From Gluconobacter cerinus (lineage in GTDB: Bacteria > Pseudomonadota > Alphaproteobacteria > Acetobacterales > Acetobacteraceae), in assembly GCF_002723935.1 (NCBI RefSeq), contig NZ_BEWM01000001.1:372001-436000 (forward strand): DNA of 64,000 nt. The letters are read 5' to 3'. Of the stretch, positions 52,852-61,552 are shown piece after piece; positions within the stretch are counted from its first letter, which is position 1, and each line of letters starts with the position of its first letter. The notes under the pieces are model-generated. The model worked only from the letters and a program-made list of their open reading frames with translations. It did not search any database and was not told the origin of the DNA. Position numbers and translations under genes: made by a program.

Positions 52852-55152
52852 TCATCCCTTCGCGCGCTCCACCTGCATCACACCCACAGCTGTCCGGAAC
52901 GCGGCAATAAGTGACGAGAGATGCCTTAGGTCACGGACTTCAAGATCAACCAAAATTTCCATAAAATCGAGCTGACGGTTCACAATCTTGAGGTTGATGA
53001 CGCTGCCATTATATTTAGCTGCGGTATTGGTCAGGGTCGCCAGAACTTCGGGCTCATTTGCCGCAATAACCGACAGGCGCGCCGTGTAAGGAACCGCATC
53101 CTTGCGTCTTCCGAGCGCCTCATAATCCCAGTCCACCTCAATGAAGCGCTCTGGCGTATCTGCAAAACTCGACAGGTTCTGGCACCCACGTCGATGGATC
53201 GTCACGCCCTTACTCTGCGCTATGATGCCGACAATCGGGTCGCCCGGCAGCGGGCGGCAGCATCCGGCAAAACTCGTCGCAATCCCTGTGCCGATACCCT
53301 TGAGAATATTCGTAGACTGAACAACAGGCGACTGACGTGCCGGTCCACTTCCCGCCCCCAAAAGAAGCGACTGACCAAAGCGCGGTGACAGACCCGGCAC
53401 CATCCGAGGCGCCCGACCACTCTGCCGCAGATCCGGATATGCGGTATTGACCACATCCTTCGGACCCAACTGCCCGTTCCCGACAGCCACATAGAGATCT
53501 TCGATGGAACTCTGCCGAAGCTCCTTGAGGATTCCGTCAAGAACCTTTTCGGAGCCATCGACACCTTCCTGACGGAAGGCCTTGGCAATGGCTGCACGCC
53601 CATTGTCCAGATGTACCTGGCGCTGCTGCGCGGCCACAAAACGGCGCACGCGCGCACGAGCCTTGCCCGTAACAACAAACCGCTCCCATGACGGCGACGG
53701 TGTACCGCCACGAGCCGTCATGATCTCGACCTGATCTCCGTTCTGGAGCTCATGACGCAACGGCAGAAGCCGCCCGTTCACCTTGGCTCCGACGCAGGTA
53801 TCGCCCACCTGACTATGCACGGCATAGGCAAAGTCGACAGGTGTTGCGCCCCGGGGAAGCGAGATCAGCTGCCCTTTGGGCGTAAAGCAGAAAACCTGGT
53901 CCTGATAGAGTTCAAGCTTGGTATTTTCCAGGAACTCATCGGGGGCCTGGCTGTCTTCCAGAATATCCAGAAGATCCTGCACCCAGCGCAGCTTCCGGCT
54001 ACCGGCGCCAAAAGCCGAAGATAGCGCTGCGGCTTCACGCTCGCTTGGCGTCGTATCTTCTTTATAGGCCCAATGCGAGGCCACACCGTTTTCAGCGAGA
54101 TCGTGCATTTCCGCCGTACGGATCTGCACTTCAATCTTCTGATTACGGGGGTGACGGAGTGTCACCCCCGTATGCAGGCTCTGATAGCCGTTGGCCTTTG
54201 GGGTGGAAATATAATCTTTGAACCGGCCCGCAATCATCGGATAAGCGCCATGAATGGCGCCCAAAGCCATATAACAGGCATCACGAGTTGGAACGAGCAG
54301 ACGGAACGCCATGATGTCCGAAAGCTGTTCGAACGCCACATTGCGTCGCTGCATCTTCTCCCAGATTGAAAAGGGAGATTTTTCGCGCCCGGTCACTTCG
54401 ACCTTGTCGAGACCCGCTTCCGCACAAAGAGCAATCAGCTCCTTGCGAATATGTTCGATGATGTCGGCACCCTGCCCGCGCAGGAAGTTCAGACGGGCAC
54501 GGATCGTGGCGTCTGCTTCCGGCTCAAGCTGGGCGAAGGAAAGATTTTGAAGCTCCGTCTTGACCCGATCCATACCAATGCGCTCGGCGAGCGGCGCATA
54601 GATATCCATGGTCTCACGGGCAATACGCTGCCGCCGGTCCAGGCGCTGGACATAATGCAGCGTCCGCATGTTGTGCAGACGATCGGCAAGCTTGACGATC
54701 AGGACGCGGATATCCCGCGACATGGCCAGCACAAGCTTACGGAAGTTTTCCGCCTGCTTCGTCCGGTCAGACTGCAGCTCAAGCCGCGTCAACTTCGTCA
54801 CACCATCGACGAGGGATGCAACGTCTTCGCCAAATCGGTTTTTCAGAGAGGCACAGGAAACGCCTGTATCCTCAACCGTATCATGCAGTAGCCCCACGAT
54901 GATGGACGTCGTGTCCATCCTGAAACCTGCCAGAATATTGGCAACAGCAATCGGGTGAGTGATGTAGGCGTCGCCGTTATCCCGTCGCTGCTCATTATGA
55001 GCATCGGCAGCCAGATCATAGGCAGCCTCGACGCGGGATAGATCAGCAGTCGGATCGTAACTCTCGATCCGACGGAGCAGCCCGCTGATGGAAGGTTTGA
55101 AGTCTCCCGTCGCGACAGCGGTGCGCTCAACAGGAGGAGATGCGTCAGGCAT
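52852..55152 (-). CDS. spoT: Bifunctional (p)ppGpp synthetase/hydrolase (Rel/SpoT)
   Basis: Makes and degrades the alarmone (p)ppGpp. The hydrolase HD domain is intact (H66 in ITHPIAV, H90-D91 in LLHDTVEDTG). The synthetase domain follows at about 230-350 (FKDYISTPKANGYQSLHT), then a TGS domain (about 395-455), a zinc-finger-like CCRPLPGDPIVG region and a C-terminal ACT domain. Both activities are therefore expected. At 766 residues it is the sole long RSH protein seen here. It follows rpoZ by 38 bases, the usual arrangement. Confidence 0.96.
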   Translation of the reverse strand: MPDASPPVERTAVATGDFKPSISGLLRRIESYDPTADLSRVEAAYDLAADAHNEQRRDNGDAYITHPIAVANILAGFRMDTTSIIVGLLHDTVEDTGVSCASLKNRFGEDVASLVDGVTKLTRLELQSDRTKQAENFRKLVLAMSRDIRVLIVKLADRLHNMRTLHYVQRLDRRQRIARETMDIYAPLAERIGMDRVKTELQNLSFAQLEPEADATIRARLNFLRGQGADIIEHIRKELIALCAEAGLDKVEVTGREKSPFSIWEKMQRRNVAFEQLSDIMAFRLLVPTRDACYMALGAIHGAYPMIAGRFKDYISTPKANGYQSLHTGVTLRHPRNQKIEVQIRTAEMHDLAENGVASHWAYKEDTTPSEREAAALSSAFGAGSRKLRWVQDLLDILEDSQAPDEFLENTKLELYQDQVFCFTPKGQLISLPRGATPVDFAYAVHSQVGDTCVGAKVNGRLLPLRHELQNGDQVEIMTARGGTPSPSWERFVVTGKARARVRRFVAAQQRQVHLDNGRAAIAKAFRQEGVDGSEKVLDGILKELRQSSIEDLYVAVGNGQLGPKDVVNTAYPDLRQSGRAPRMVPGLSPRFGQSLLLGAGSGPARQSPVVQSTNILKGIGTGIATSFAGCCRPLPGDPIVGIIAQSKGVTIHRRGCQNLSSFADTPERFIEVDWDYEALGRRKDAVPYTARLSVIAANEPEVLATLTNTAAKYNGSVINLKIVNRQLDFMEILVDLEVRDLRHLSSLIAAFRTAVGVMQVERAKG

Positions 55153-55190
55153 GAAGCATACCCCCCTCAGTCAGGATAAAGCAGAGAAAA

Positions 55191-55586
55191 TCAGCGGCGG
55201 CCCCGGCCACCCAGCTCTGCCTCAATGGCAGCAGCTTCATCGGCAGACATGTTGTCTGCCATGTGAGCATGCTCTTCTTCAGCAGAAACATCCTGCAGAC
55301 CAAAAATGTTCTGGTCCGTCGGGATGATGTCCATAACTTCTTCGTCCACAGGCTCCGGCTCGGGAGCGCGGGCGAGCGAACGGATGATGCCGTCACGCAG
55401 GCCACCAAGGTTCAGCTTGTCTTCAGCGATCTCACGAAGTGCAACGACCGGGTTCTTGTCGTTATCACGATCGAGCAGCATCTCTTCGCCACGGGAGAGT
55501 GCGCGGGCACGCTGGGCAGCCAGCAGAACCAGCTCGAAACGGTTTGGAACCTTCTCGATGCAATCTTCGACGGTTACACGCGCCAT
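55191..55586 (-). CDS. rpoZ: RNA polymerase omega subunit
   Basis: A small subunit that aids RNA polymerase assembly and ppGpp binding. The N-terminal [20 protein letters not shown] and the [12 protein letters not shown] segment are family hallmarks. At 131 residues it has an acidic C-terminal extension relative to E. coli (91). AAGGGGG lies about eight bases before the ATG. It heads the rpoZ-spoT-acpS-lepB-rnc-era run. Confidence 0.95.
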   Translation of the reverse strand: MARVTVEDCIEKVPNRFELVLLAAQRARALSRGEEMLLDRDNDKNPVVALREIAEDKLNLGGLRDGIIRSLARAPEPEPVDEEVMDIIPTDQNIFGLQDVSAEEEHAHMADNMSADEAAAIEAELGGRGRR

Positions 55587-55791
55587 GCGACTGGCCCCCT
55601 TCGGGTAAAACTATAGAAAATGAATACAGAAGAGGCTGGCATTAGCATGCTGTTCATGCCAATGCAACGCAGCCCCGCTTTTCTGCCATAATCCTGACCA
55701 AACTTAATCGCTGGCTGAATCGTTTCATGTTCTATCGTTGGGGCCTGTCTCTGTCAGGCGAGACAACACATTTTACAACCAGGAATATCAT

Positions 55792-56397
55792 ATGATTTTG
55801 CGTCAAAACGAACGCACCGCTCTCTTCATCGATGGCGCGAGCCTTCATCACGCCGCACGCAACCTTGGATTTGAAGTAGATTTTCGTAGCCTTCGCAGTC
55901 TGTTTGAAAGCCAGAGCCAGTTCCAGCGCGCCTTCTATTACGCTGCCATGCCTGAGACGGACGACTATTCTCCACTTCGCCCCCTGACAGACTGGCTGGC
56001 CTACAACGGCTACCACCTTGTTCTGAAAAATGCTCGCGAGTTTACGGATCATTCAGGAAGACGCCGTATCAAGGGAAATATGGATGTCGAACTCACGGTA
56101 GATCTGCTTGAGCAGTCCTCCAGACTGGATCACGCCGTCATCATCAGCGGCGACTCGGATCTGCGCCGTGCTGTTGAGGCCGCACAAAGCCGTGGCGTAC
56201 GCGTGACTGTCATTTCTTCTATGCGCTCGACCCCGCCCATGATCGGCGATGACCTGCGCAGACAGGCTGACCGTTTCGTGGAATTGGCTGACATTGCTCC
56301 GTCCTTCACACGGCGCCAGTCAGAAACGAGGCCTCGTCAGGCTCCGCCGGTTCGTCATCCAGCAGACATCAACAGTGACGAGAGCAGCGATACATGA
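55792..56397 (+). CDS. NYN-domain (LabA/DUF88-type) predicted ribonuclease
   Basis: A 201-residue NYN/PIN-like protein. The acidic metal-binding set is visible: D14 in FIDGASL, D98 in KGNMDVELTVD, and D121/D123 in ISGDSDLRRAVEAA. It begins at the ATG 55792 with AGGA about nine bases upstream. The C-terminal 30 residues are Arg/Pro-rich and look disordered. Such proteins are presumed ribonucleases; the substrate is unknown. The stop overlaps the next gene by four bases (ATGA), so the two are coupled. It is divergent from rpoZ. Confidence 0.82.
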   Translation: MILRQNERTALFIDGASLHHAARNLGFEVDFRSLRSLFESQSQFQRAFYYAAMPETDDYSPLRPLTDWLAYNGYHLVLKNAREFTDHSGRRRIKGNMDVELTVDLLEQSSRLDHAVIISGDSDLRRAVEAAQSRGVRVTVISSMRSTPPMIGDDLRRQADRFVELADIAPSFTRRQSETRPRQAPPVRHPADINSDESSDT

Positions 56398-56972
56398 CGC
56401 CCCAGGCTTCTTCCGGTTCAACAATATCAGACGGTCACCCAACAGTTCGTTCAGACGTCCAGCCATCCTTGTCTTTAAAGGAAGGCCTTGGGCCCCTGTC
56501 CGCTGAGTTGCTGGTTGTCTGCCTTGATCCGGAAAAAGCCACCAAGACCCTTGTGCCATTTCTTGAAGCACAGGGAATTTGTTTTGCTGAAGACAGACGT
56601 GATCCGCTTCTCATTCAGGCGCGTATCACGTCTGTCACCCGGCACCTGCCTCCGGAGCAGGCATCTCTTCCCACCGATATGGAATCCTGTAGTGCCGCGC
56701 TCTGCGACGAATTACAGGACATGGGGCGACTGCGCCTCGTCCTGGTTCTGGGCATAAGCGCTCACATCGCTGTCCTTGGAGCCTGCGGTATTCCCCTGAC
56801 ACGGCTCGACTTCCGGCCCGGCGAAATTACACGTCTGCCAGACGGGCTCCTGCTTGCCGATGCATGCCACCCCCTCTCTGAAGAGGCCGACCCCGATCTT
56901 CTAACTCAGCGCAAAAATGCTTTGATAAAGCTTATTCCGCAGATCAGGAGCGCCTTGCGCCCAAGTGCGTGA
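56394..56972 (+). CDS. Uracil-DNA glycosylase superfamily-like protein, active site not evident
   Basis: A 192-residue protein whose second half matches the outline of family 4/5 uracil-DNA glycosylases: ITSVTRHLPP (78-87), a Cys in MESCSAAL (near 99), LVLVLGISAHIAVLGACG (115-132) and ACHPLSEE (157-164). The N-terminal catalytic block of these enzymes (a GxxPGxxE/D-type motif followed by an iron-sulfur cysteine) is not recognisable; the first 75 residues are unlike it. It may be a divergent or inactive member. It is translationally coupled to the NYN gene. Its last 29 bases overlap the convergent msrQ. Confidence 0.5.
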   Translation: MTPQASSGSTISDGHPTVRSDVQPSLSLKEGLGPLSAELLVVCLDPEKATKTLVPFLEAQGICFAEDRRDPLLIQARITSVTRHLPPEQASLPTDMESCSAALCDELQDMGRLRLVLVLGISAHIAVLGACGIPLTRLDFRPGEITRLPDGLLLADACHPLSEEADPDLLTQRKNALIKLIPQIRSALRPSA

Positions 56973-57591
56973 ACACGCGCCTGCCAGCGCTCACAAGCGC
57001 TGGCACTCTTGTCAGCAGCACTAGCCCCATTACCGTCAGATAAAAGGCAGTCGTGCTGTTCAGCGTTTTGAACGAGAGAAAGAAATGTATGCCTGCCAGA
57101 ACGGCAGCGACATAGACCAGTCGATGCAACCGCTTCCAGTTTCGCTTGAGCCCTCGCATTGAGATGCGGTTTGATGTCACGGCGAGTGGAAACAGCAACA
57201 CCAGCGCTACCATTCCCAAAATGATGAATGGGCGCCGCGTTACATCTCGCCAGAAAATTGAAATATCAAACTGGAGATCCAGCGCGAGATAAGAGGCCAG
57301 ATGCATTACAGCGTAGAAAAACGCTAGCAATCCGGTCAACCGCCTGAACCTTAGCAGATTGATGCCGATAATTTTTTGCATCGGAGCGAGCGCAAGGCAA
57401 ATCAGCAGGAACCGGAAAGCCCAAAGACCTAAGCTGCGCTCAAAGACATTGACTGGATCAGCACCAAGCTCTCCGCTTTGTCCCTGCCAGACCAGCCAGG
57501 CAGCCGGAATAAAGCCAAGGGGATAAAGCACGACGTGCCAGTATCTCCGCAGAAAAGCAGTGCTTTTCCCTGATACTCTAGAAGCTTTCAT
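56944..57591 (-). CDS. msrQ: Heme-binding membrane subunit MsrQ
   Basis: The inner-membrane cytochrome that passes electrons from the respiratory chain to MsrP. The 215-residue protein has about six membrane segments of the ferric-reductase-like domain. Candidate heme histidines are in [23 protein letters not shown] and GIHFFLSFK. It overlaps msrP by 14 bases, the usual msrP-msrQ order, and its tail overlaps the convergent UDG-like gene. Confidence 0.93.
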   Translation of the reverse strand: MKASRVSGKSTAFLRRYWHVVLYPLGFIPAAWLVWQGQSGELGADPVNVFERSLGLWAFRFLLICLALAPMQKIIGINLLRFRRLTGLLAFFYAVMHLASYLALDLQFDISIFWRDVTRRPFIILGMVALVLLFPLAVTSNRISMRGLKRNWKRLHRLVYVAAVLAGIHFFLSFKTLNSTTAFYLTVMGLVLLTRVPALVSAGRRVFTHLGARRS

Positions 57592-58522
57592 GCAGGTTCA
57601 TGCCTTTATAGAGACTGGCGACCTGCTCGGCATAACCGTTGAACATCAGTGTTGGCTGACGTTTCGTGCCAAAGAGAGTCTTGGAGCCAATGACACGTTC
57701 ACTCGCCTGGCTCCATCGCGGATGGTCAACCTGCGGATTGACGTTGGCGTAAAAGCCATATTCGTCTGGCGCCAATCGGTTCCATGTTGTCGGAGGCTGC
57801 CGATCCAGCAGACGGATACGCTGGATGGATTTAATTCCCTTGAAACCATATTTCCACGGCACAACCAGCCGGATGGGAGCACCATTCTGGTTGGGCAGGC
57901 TTTCGCCATAAATACCGACGGCCAGCAATGTGAGCGGGTTCATGGCCTCATCCAGCCTCAAACCCTCAACATAGGGCCACGAAATTCCTGAAAAGGCACT
58001 GCTCTGCCCCGGCATTTCAGAGGGCCTGACAACACTTTCAAAAGCGACATAGCGAGCATTGCTATCCGGCTCGGCCAAGGCCAAAAGCTTCGCCAGAGGA
58101 ATGCCATCCCACGGGATAACCATGGACCACGCCTCGACACAGCGCATGCGGTAAATGCGCTCTTCAATGTCGGAGGATTTCAACAGTGCTCCAACATCAA
58201 TGTGTTGAGGCTTTTTCACCATCCCTGAGATTTCGAGTGTCCACGGCAATGGATGGAAATCACCTGCATGAGAAACAGGATCATCCTTCTCCATCCCGAA
58301 TTCGTAAAAATTATTGTACCCGGTTACGAATTCTTCCGGTGTGGGCGTTAGCCCTCCCGAATAAGGGCCAGGATGAGCTTTGAGAGCGTCCGCTTCAGCC
58401 GTCCCGGCAAGAGCAGCCATGAGACTTATGGCACTCCCTCCCAGCATTCCCCGGCGAGAAAGGTAGACCTCTTTTGGGGTGATCTCCGATGGTGCAGGAC
58501 ATGGATAGCGAAAAATCGCCAT
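57578..58522 (-). CDS. msrP: Periplasmic methionine sulfoxide reductase, molybdopterin subunit MsrP
   Basis: Repairs oxidised methionine in periplasmic proteins. A twin-arginine signal is visible (SRRGML at 22-27, hydrophobic core, then GTAEA), in line with Tat export of a folded molybdoenzyme. The Mo-coordinating Cys is C128 in [11 protein letters not shown], and [12 protein letters not shown] is a family motif. The ATG at 58522 has GGAAA seven bases upstream; the 27 codons further upstream are not supported. The 314-residue length is normal. Confidence 0.94.
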   Translation of the reverse strand: MAIFRYPCPAPSEITPKEVYLSRRGMLGGSAISLMAALAGTAEADALKAHPGPYSGGLTPTPEEFVTGYNNFYEFGMEKDDPVSHAGDFHPLPWTLEISGMVKKPQHIDVGALLKSSDIEERIYRMRCVEAWSMVIPWDGIPLAKLLALAEPDSNARYVAFESVVRPSEMPGQSSAFSGISWPYVEGLRLDEAMNPLTLLAVGIYGESLPNQNGAPIRLVVPWKYGFKGIKSIQRIRLLDRQPPTTWNRLAPDEYGFYANVNPQVDHPRWSQASERVIGSKTLFGTKRQPTLMFNGYAEQVASLYKGMNLHESF

Positions 58523-58601
58523 GATCAATTTCCGATCTGAATGAAACTCTGGCAGCCATAGTGCGTGAACTGAAGCAACGCATCGTAAGGAGCCTGTTTG
58601 C

Positions 58602-59474
58602 ATGCCCGATATGAAAATCGGTTTTATCGGCTACGGCGCCATGGCCCAGCGGATGGGCGCCAATCTCCGCCGTGCCGGATATTCCGTTGTGGCCTTTGCG
58701 CCCTCCGGCGGCAAAGACGAGACGGAGATGCTTCCCTCCCCGCGCGCCATTGCAGAGGCTGCCGACGTCATCATCCTTTGTGTTCCCAACGATGCGGCTG
58801 AAAATCAGTCCCTTCAGGGGGACAATGGAATGCTTGCGGGCATTTCAGCAGGGAAGCTGGTACTCGACACGTCAACAGTGTCTCCGGAGCAAGCACTGGC
58901 TCTTGCCAAGATCGCCGCAGAAAACGGATTTGTCGTTCTGGACGCCCCAATGTCCGGCAGTACACCAGAAGCCGAAACCGGCGACCTGGTCATGCTGGTT
59001 GGTGGAGATGCCGAGACTGTCGAACGCGCCAAGCCGATTCTGGATGTCGTTGGCAAGCTGACAATCCACGCCGGGCCTGCTGGCTCTGCTGCTCGGCTTA
59101 AACTCGTCGTGAATGGCGTCATGGGTGCCACACTCAATGTCATTGCCGAAGGTGTGAGCTACGGACTGAAAGCGGGTATCGACCGCGATGTCCTGTTCGA
59201 TACACTCCAGCAGGTCGCCGTTGTCAGCCCCCATCACAAGCGCAAACTGAAAATGGGCCAGGACAAGTCCTTCCCATCCCAGTTCCCGACGCGTCTGATG
59301 TCCAAGGACATGGGCCTTCTGATTGATGCGGGACGTAAAGTGGGCGCCTTCATGCCTGCCATGGCCATAGCCGATCAGGCTCTGGGCCTTTCCAACCGCC
59401 AGCACGCTGACGAGGACTACTCAGCTCTCATCGGCGCGATGGAACACAGCGTTGCCAACACGCCTCATAAATGA
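58602..59474 (+). CDS. NAD(P)-dependent beta-hydroxyacid dehydrogenase (3-HIBDH/GLYR family)
   Basis: A 290-residue 6-phosphogluconate-dehydrogenase-like reductase. [10 protein letters not shown] (7-16) binds the nucleotide, DAPMSGS (114-120) binds substrate, and K167 with N171 in LKLVVNG are the catalytic pair. Members reduce short aldehydic acids such as glyoxylate, succinic semialdehyde or tartronate semialdehyde; the substrate here is not known. AAGGAG lies ten bases before the ATG at 58602. It is divergent from msrP and followed by a stem-loop and sodB. Confidence 0.88.
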   Translation: MPDMKIGFIGYGAMAQRMGANLRRAGYSVVAFAPSGGKDETEMLPSPRAIAEAADVIILCVPNDAAENQSLQGDNGMLAGISAGKLVLDTSTVSPEQALALAKIAAENGFVVLDAPMSGSTPEAETGDLVMLVGGDAETVERAKPILDVVGKLTIHAGPAGSAARLKLVVNGVMGATLNVIAEGVSYGLKAGIDRDVLFDTLQQVAVVSPHHKRKLKMGQDKSFPSQFPTRLMSKDMGLLIDAGRKVGAFMPAMAIADQALGLSNRQHADEDYSALIGAMEHSVANTPHK

Positions 59475-59491
59475 GATCGATTATGACAGTG

Positions 59492-59518
59492 GTCACCCCT
59501 CATCCCTGAGGGAATGAC
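59492..59518 (+). promoter_or_regulatory. Stem-loop upstream of sodB
   Basis: GTCA-CCCTCA (59492-59502, one bulged C) pairs with TGAGGG-TGAC (59507-59518, two unpaired A) around the loop TCCC. It lies about 15 bases after the previous gene and 27 before the sodB start. There is no long T tract, so it could be a weak terminator or a leader structure affecting sodB. Confidence 0.4.
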
Positions 59519-59545
59519 TTCTTCATTTTGCCAAGGAGTAACATC

Positions 59546-60154
59546 ATGGCCTTCGAACTGCCCTCACTGCCCTACGCCGCCAACGCGCTCGCAGGCGCTG
59601 GCATGTGCCAGGAGACCCTGGAACTTCACCACGGCAAGCATCATCAGGCCTATGTCACAGCCCTGAACGGCTTCGTCGAAAGCAAACCGGAACTGGCTGG
59701 CAAGTCCCTTGAAGAGATCATCGCATTCTCTCATGGCAAGTCTGACATTGCCCCGGTTTTCAACAATGCCGGCCAGCACTGGAACCATATCCTGTTCTGG
59801 AAGAACCTGTCCCCGACGGGTGGCAAGCTGCCGACATCGCTTGAAAAGAAGATCACGGAAGACTTCGGCTCCGTGGATGCTTTCAAGACCGCATTCAAGC
59901 AGGCTGCCACGACGCAGTTCGGTTCCGGTTGGGCCTGGCTTGTTCTCGACAAGTCCGGCAAGCTTGCCGTGACGAAGACGGCCAACGGCTCCAACCCGCT
60001 CGCCGAAGGTCAGGGCAAGGCTCTTCTCGGCCTCGACGTCTGGGAGCACGCCTACTACCTCGACTTCCGCAACCGCCGTCCGGATTACATCACGAACTAT
60101 CTGGACAAGCTGGCGAACTATGAGTTCGCAGAAGCCGAACTGAAGTCTGCCTGA
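59546..60154 (+). CDS. sodB: Superoxide dismutase [Fe]
   Basis: Converts superoxide to oxygen and hydrogen peroxide. The 202-residue protein has metal ligands H28, H81, D164 and H168, and the signature DVWEHAYY at 164-171. The Gln in NNAGQHWNH (Q77) is at the position typical of iron-type enzymes, so Fe is more likely than Mn. AAGGAG lies seven bases before the ATG at 59546; a start six codons earlier is not supported. A strong terminator follows. Confidence 0.95.
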   Translation: MAFELPSLPYAANALAGAGMCQETLELHHGKHHQAYVTALNGFVESKPELAGKSLEEIIAFSHGKSDIAPVFNNAGQHWNHILFWKNLSPTGGKLPTSLEKKITEDFGSVDAFKTAFKQAATTQFGSGWAWLVLDKSGKLAVTKTANGSNPLAEGQGKALLGLDVWEHAYYLDFRNRRPDYITNYLDKLANYEFAEAELKSA

Positions 60155-60177
60155 GTTTTTCAGCAGCCTGAAAACGG

Positions 60178-60213
60178 AAAACGCCCCGACCGGTCTCCCG
60201 GCGGGGCGTTTTT
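60178..60213. terminator. Bidirectional terminator between sodB and yajC
   Basis: An 11-bp stem AAAACGCCCCG (60178-60188) / CGGGGCGTTTT (60202-60212) with a 13-base loop, ending in five T on the plus strand and four on the minus strand. It serves both convergent genes. Confidence 0.9.
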
Positions 60214-60233
60214 CTTGGCGCGCTAAGACCCGA

Positions 60234-60578
60234 TCAGGAGTCGTTTGCAGCCTTGTCGCGAGAGACGATGTTCGTAATCGTGGTGCGAACGATCTTCACA
60301 CGGACACCCTGAGCAATTTCGACATCAACTTCGTCGCTGCCGTCACGGGTTGCCTGCACGATGCCAACGATACCGCCGGCCGTCACAACTTTGTCACCAC
60401 GACGCAGACCGCCCTGCTCTTCACGGAGCTTGCGCTGACGCTGCTGCTGCGGACGGATCAGCAGGAAGTAGAAAACCACGAAGATGAAAATCATCGGGGC
60501 GAACTGAAGCACCGTCGGGTTCGCGAGGAGCCCGCCGCCATCGGCGGCCTGTGCGGAAGAAATGAACAGACTGCTCAT
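60234..60578 (-). CDS. yajC: Preprotein translocase subunit YajC
   Basis: A small Sec accessory protein that joins SecDF. The 114-residue protein has one membrane segment (about 24-42), the hallmark FYFLLIRPQQQRQRK at its end and the cytoplasmic RRGDKVVTAGGIVGIV domain. secD and secF, which usually follow, are not here; the gene stands alone, divergent from the DUF815 gene. Confidence 0.95.
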   Translation of the reverse strand: MSSLFISSAQAADGGGLLANPTVLQFAPMIFIFVVFYFLLIRPQQQRQRKLREEQGGLRRGDKVVTAGGIVGIVQATRDGSDEVDVEIAQGVRVKIVRTTITNIVSRDKAANDS

Positions 60579-60682
60579 GGAATATTGGTCCAGTCTTGAG
60601 TGAAACGTGCGGGGACCATATCGTCCGGAGTTTCCCCGTCAAGGACGGGCGCTTCCTTCATCACTGGCACAAAGCGAATTCC

Positions 60683-61552
60683 ATGACCGATCACGCCCTG
60701 CTCAACGTCCTTGAACGTATTGCAGACAGCCTCGAACGCATGAGCCCCAAACCGACAAGTGCTGATATTTTGAAGCACCATGATGCCTTTATCTGGCAGG
60801 CTGCGATAGGAACGCTTGCTCCGGTTGAGAAGGTTTCCGGCGTTACCCTTTCACTGCTTCGAGGGATTGAGCGACAGATTTCACAGGTCATGACGAACAC
60901 ACGTCATTTCGCAGAAGGCTTCACGGCCAATAACGTAATGCTCTGGGGCGCTCGCGGCATGGGCAAATCCTCGCTGGTGAAGGCTTCGATTGCCACAGTG
61001 AACGCCGAGCAGCGCGCCAAGGGACAGCCGACGCTCGCGCTTATCGAAATCCAGCGTGACGAGCTTTCCACCCTACCGAAACTTCTGGCCGTTCTGCGTA
61101 CAACCGATCGCCGATGCATCCTGTTCTGCGATGATCTGTCGTTCGAAAGCCAGGATGCTGATTACAAATCCCTCAAATCCGTTCTGGATGGTGGTATCGG
61201 CGGACGTCCGGACAATGTTCTGGTCTATGCAACCTCGAACCGCCGCCATCTCATGCCGCGCGACATGATCGAGAACGAAACCGGTAGTGCCATTAATCCG
61301 TCTGAAGCCATCGAAGAAAAAGTCTCCCTGTCAGACCGTTTTGGTCTCTGGATTGGCTTGTATGGTGCCAGCCAGGACGAATATCTGGATATCGTTCAGA
61401 CTTATGCAGCAGCCCGCAAGCTTCCTGTTTCGCCAGAAGACCTGCGCCGCAAAGCGCTTCAGTGGGCTCTCACGCGTGGCAGTCGTTCTGGACGTGTCGC
61501 GGCGCAGTTCATTGATGACCTGAGCGCAGATCTCGGTATCCCAACGTCATGA
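60683..61552 (+). CDS. DUF815-family AAA ATPase
   Basis: A 289-residue P-loop protein of the DUF815 family, an AAA+ group of unknown function that is common in proteobacteria. Walker A is GARGMGKSS (89-97), Walker B CILFCDDL (145-152), and a conserved YATSNRRHLMPRD sensor-like segment follows. The N-terminal 80 residues are helical. The ATG at 60683 lacks a clear ribosome-binding site; a longer frame from 60596 has no similarity. The stop overlaps the beta-lactamase start (ATGA), so the two are translationally coupled. Confidence 0.87.
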   Translation: MTDHALLNVLERIADSLERMSPKPTSADILKHHDAFIWQAAIGTLAPVEKVSGVTLSLLRGIERQISQVMTNTRHFAEGFTANNVMLWGARGMGKSSLVKASIATVNAEQRAKGQPTLALIEIQRDELSTLPKLLAVLRTTDRRCILFCDDLSFESQDADYKSLKSVLDGGIGGRPDNVLVYATSNRRHLMPRDMIENETGSAINPSEAIEEKVSLSDRFGLWIGLYGASQDEYLDIVQTYAAARKLPVSPEDLRRKALQWALTRGSRSGRVAAQFIDDLSADLGIPTS

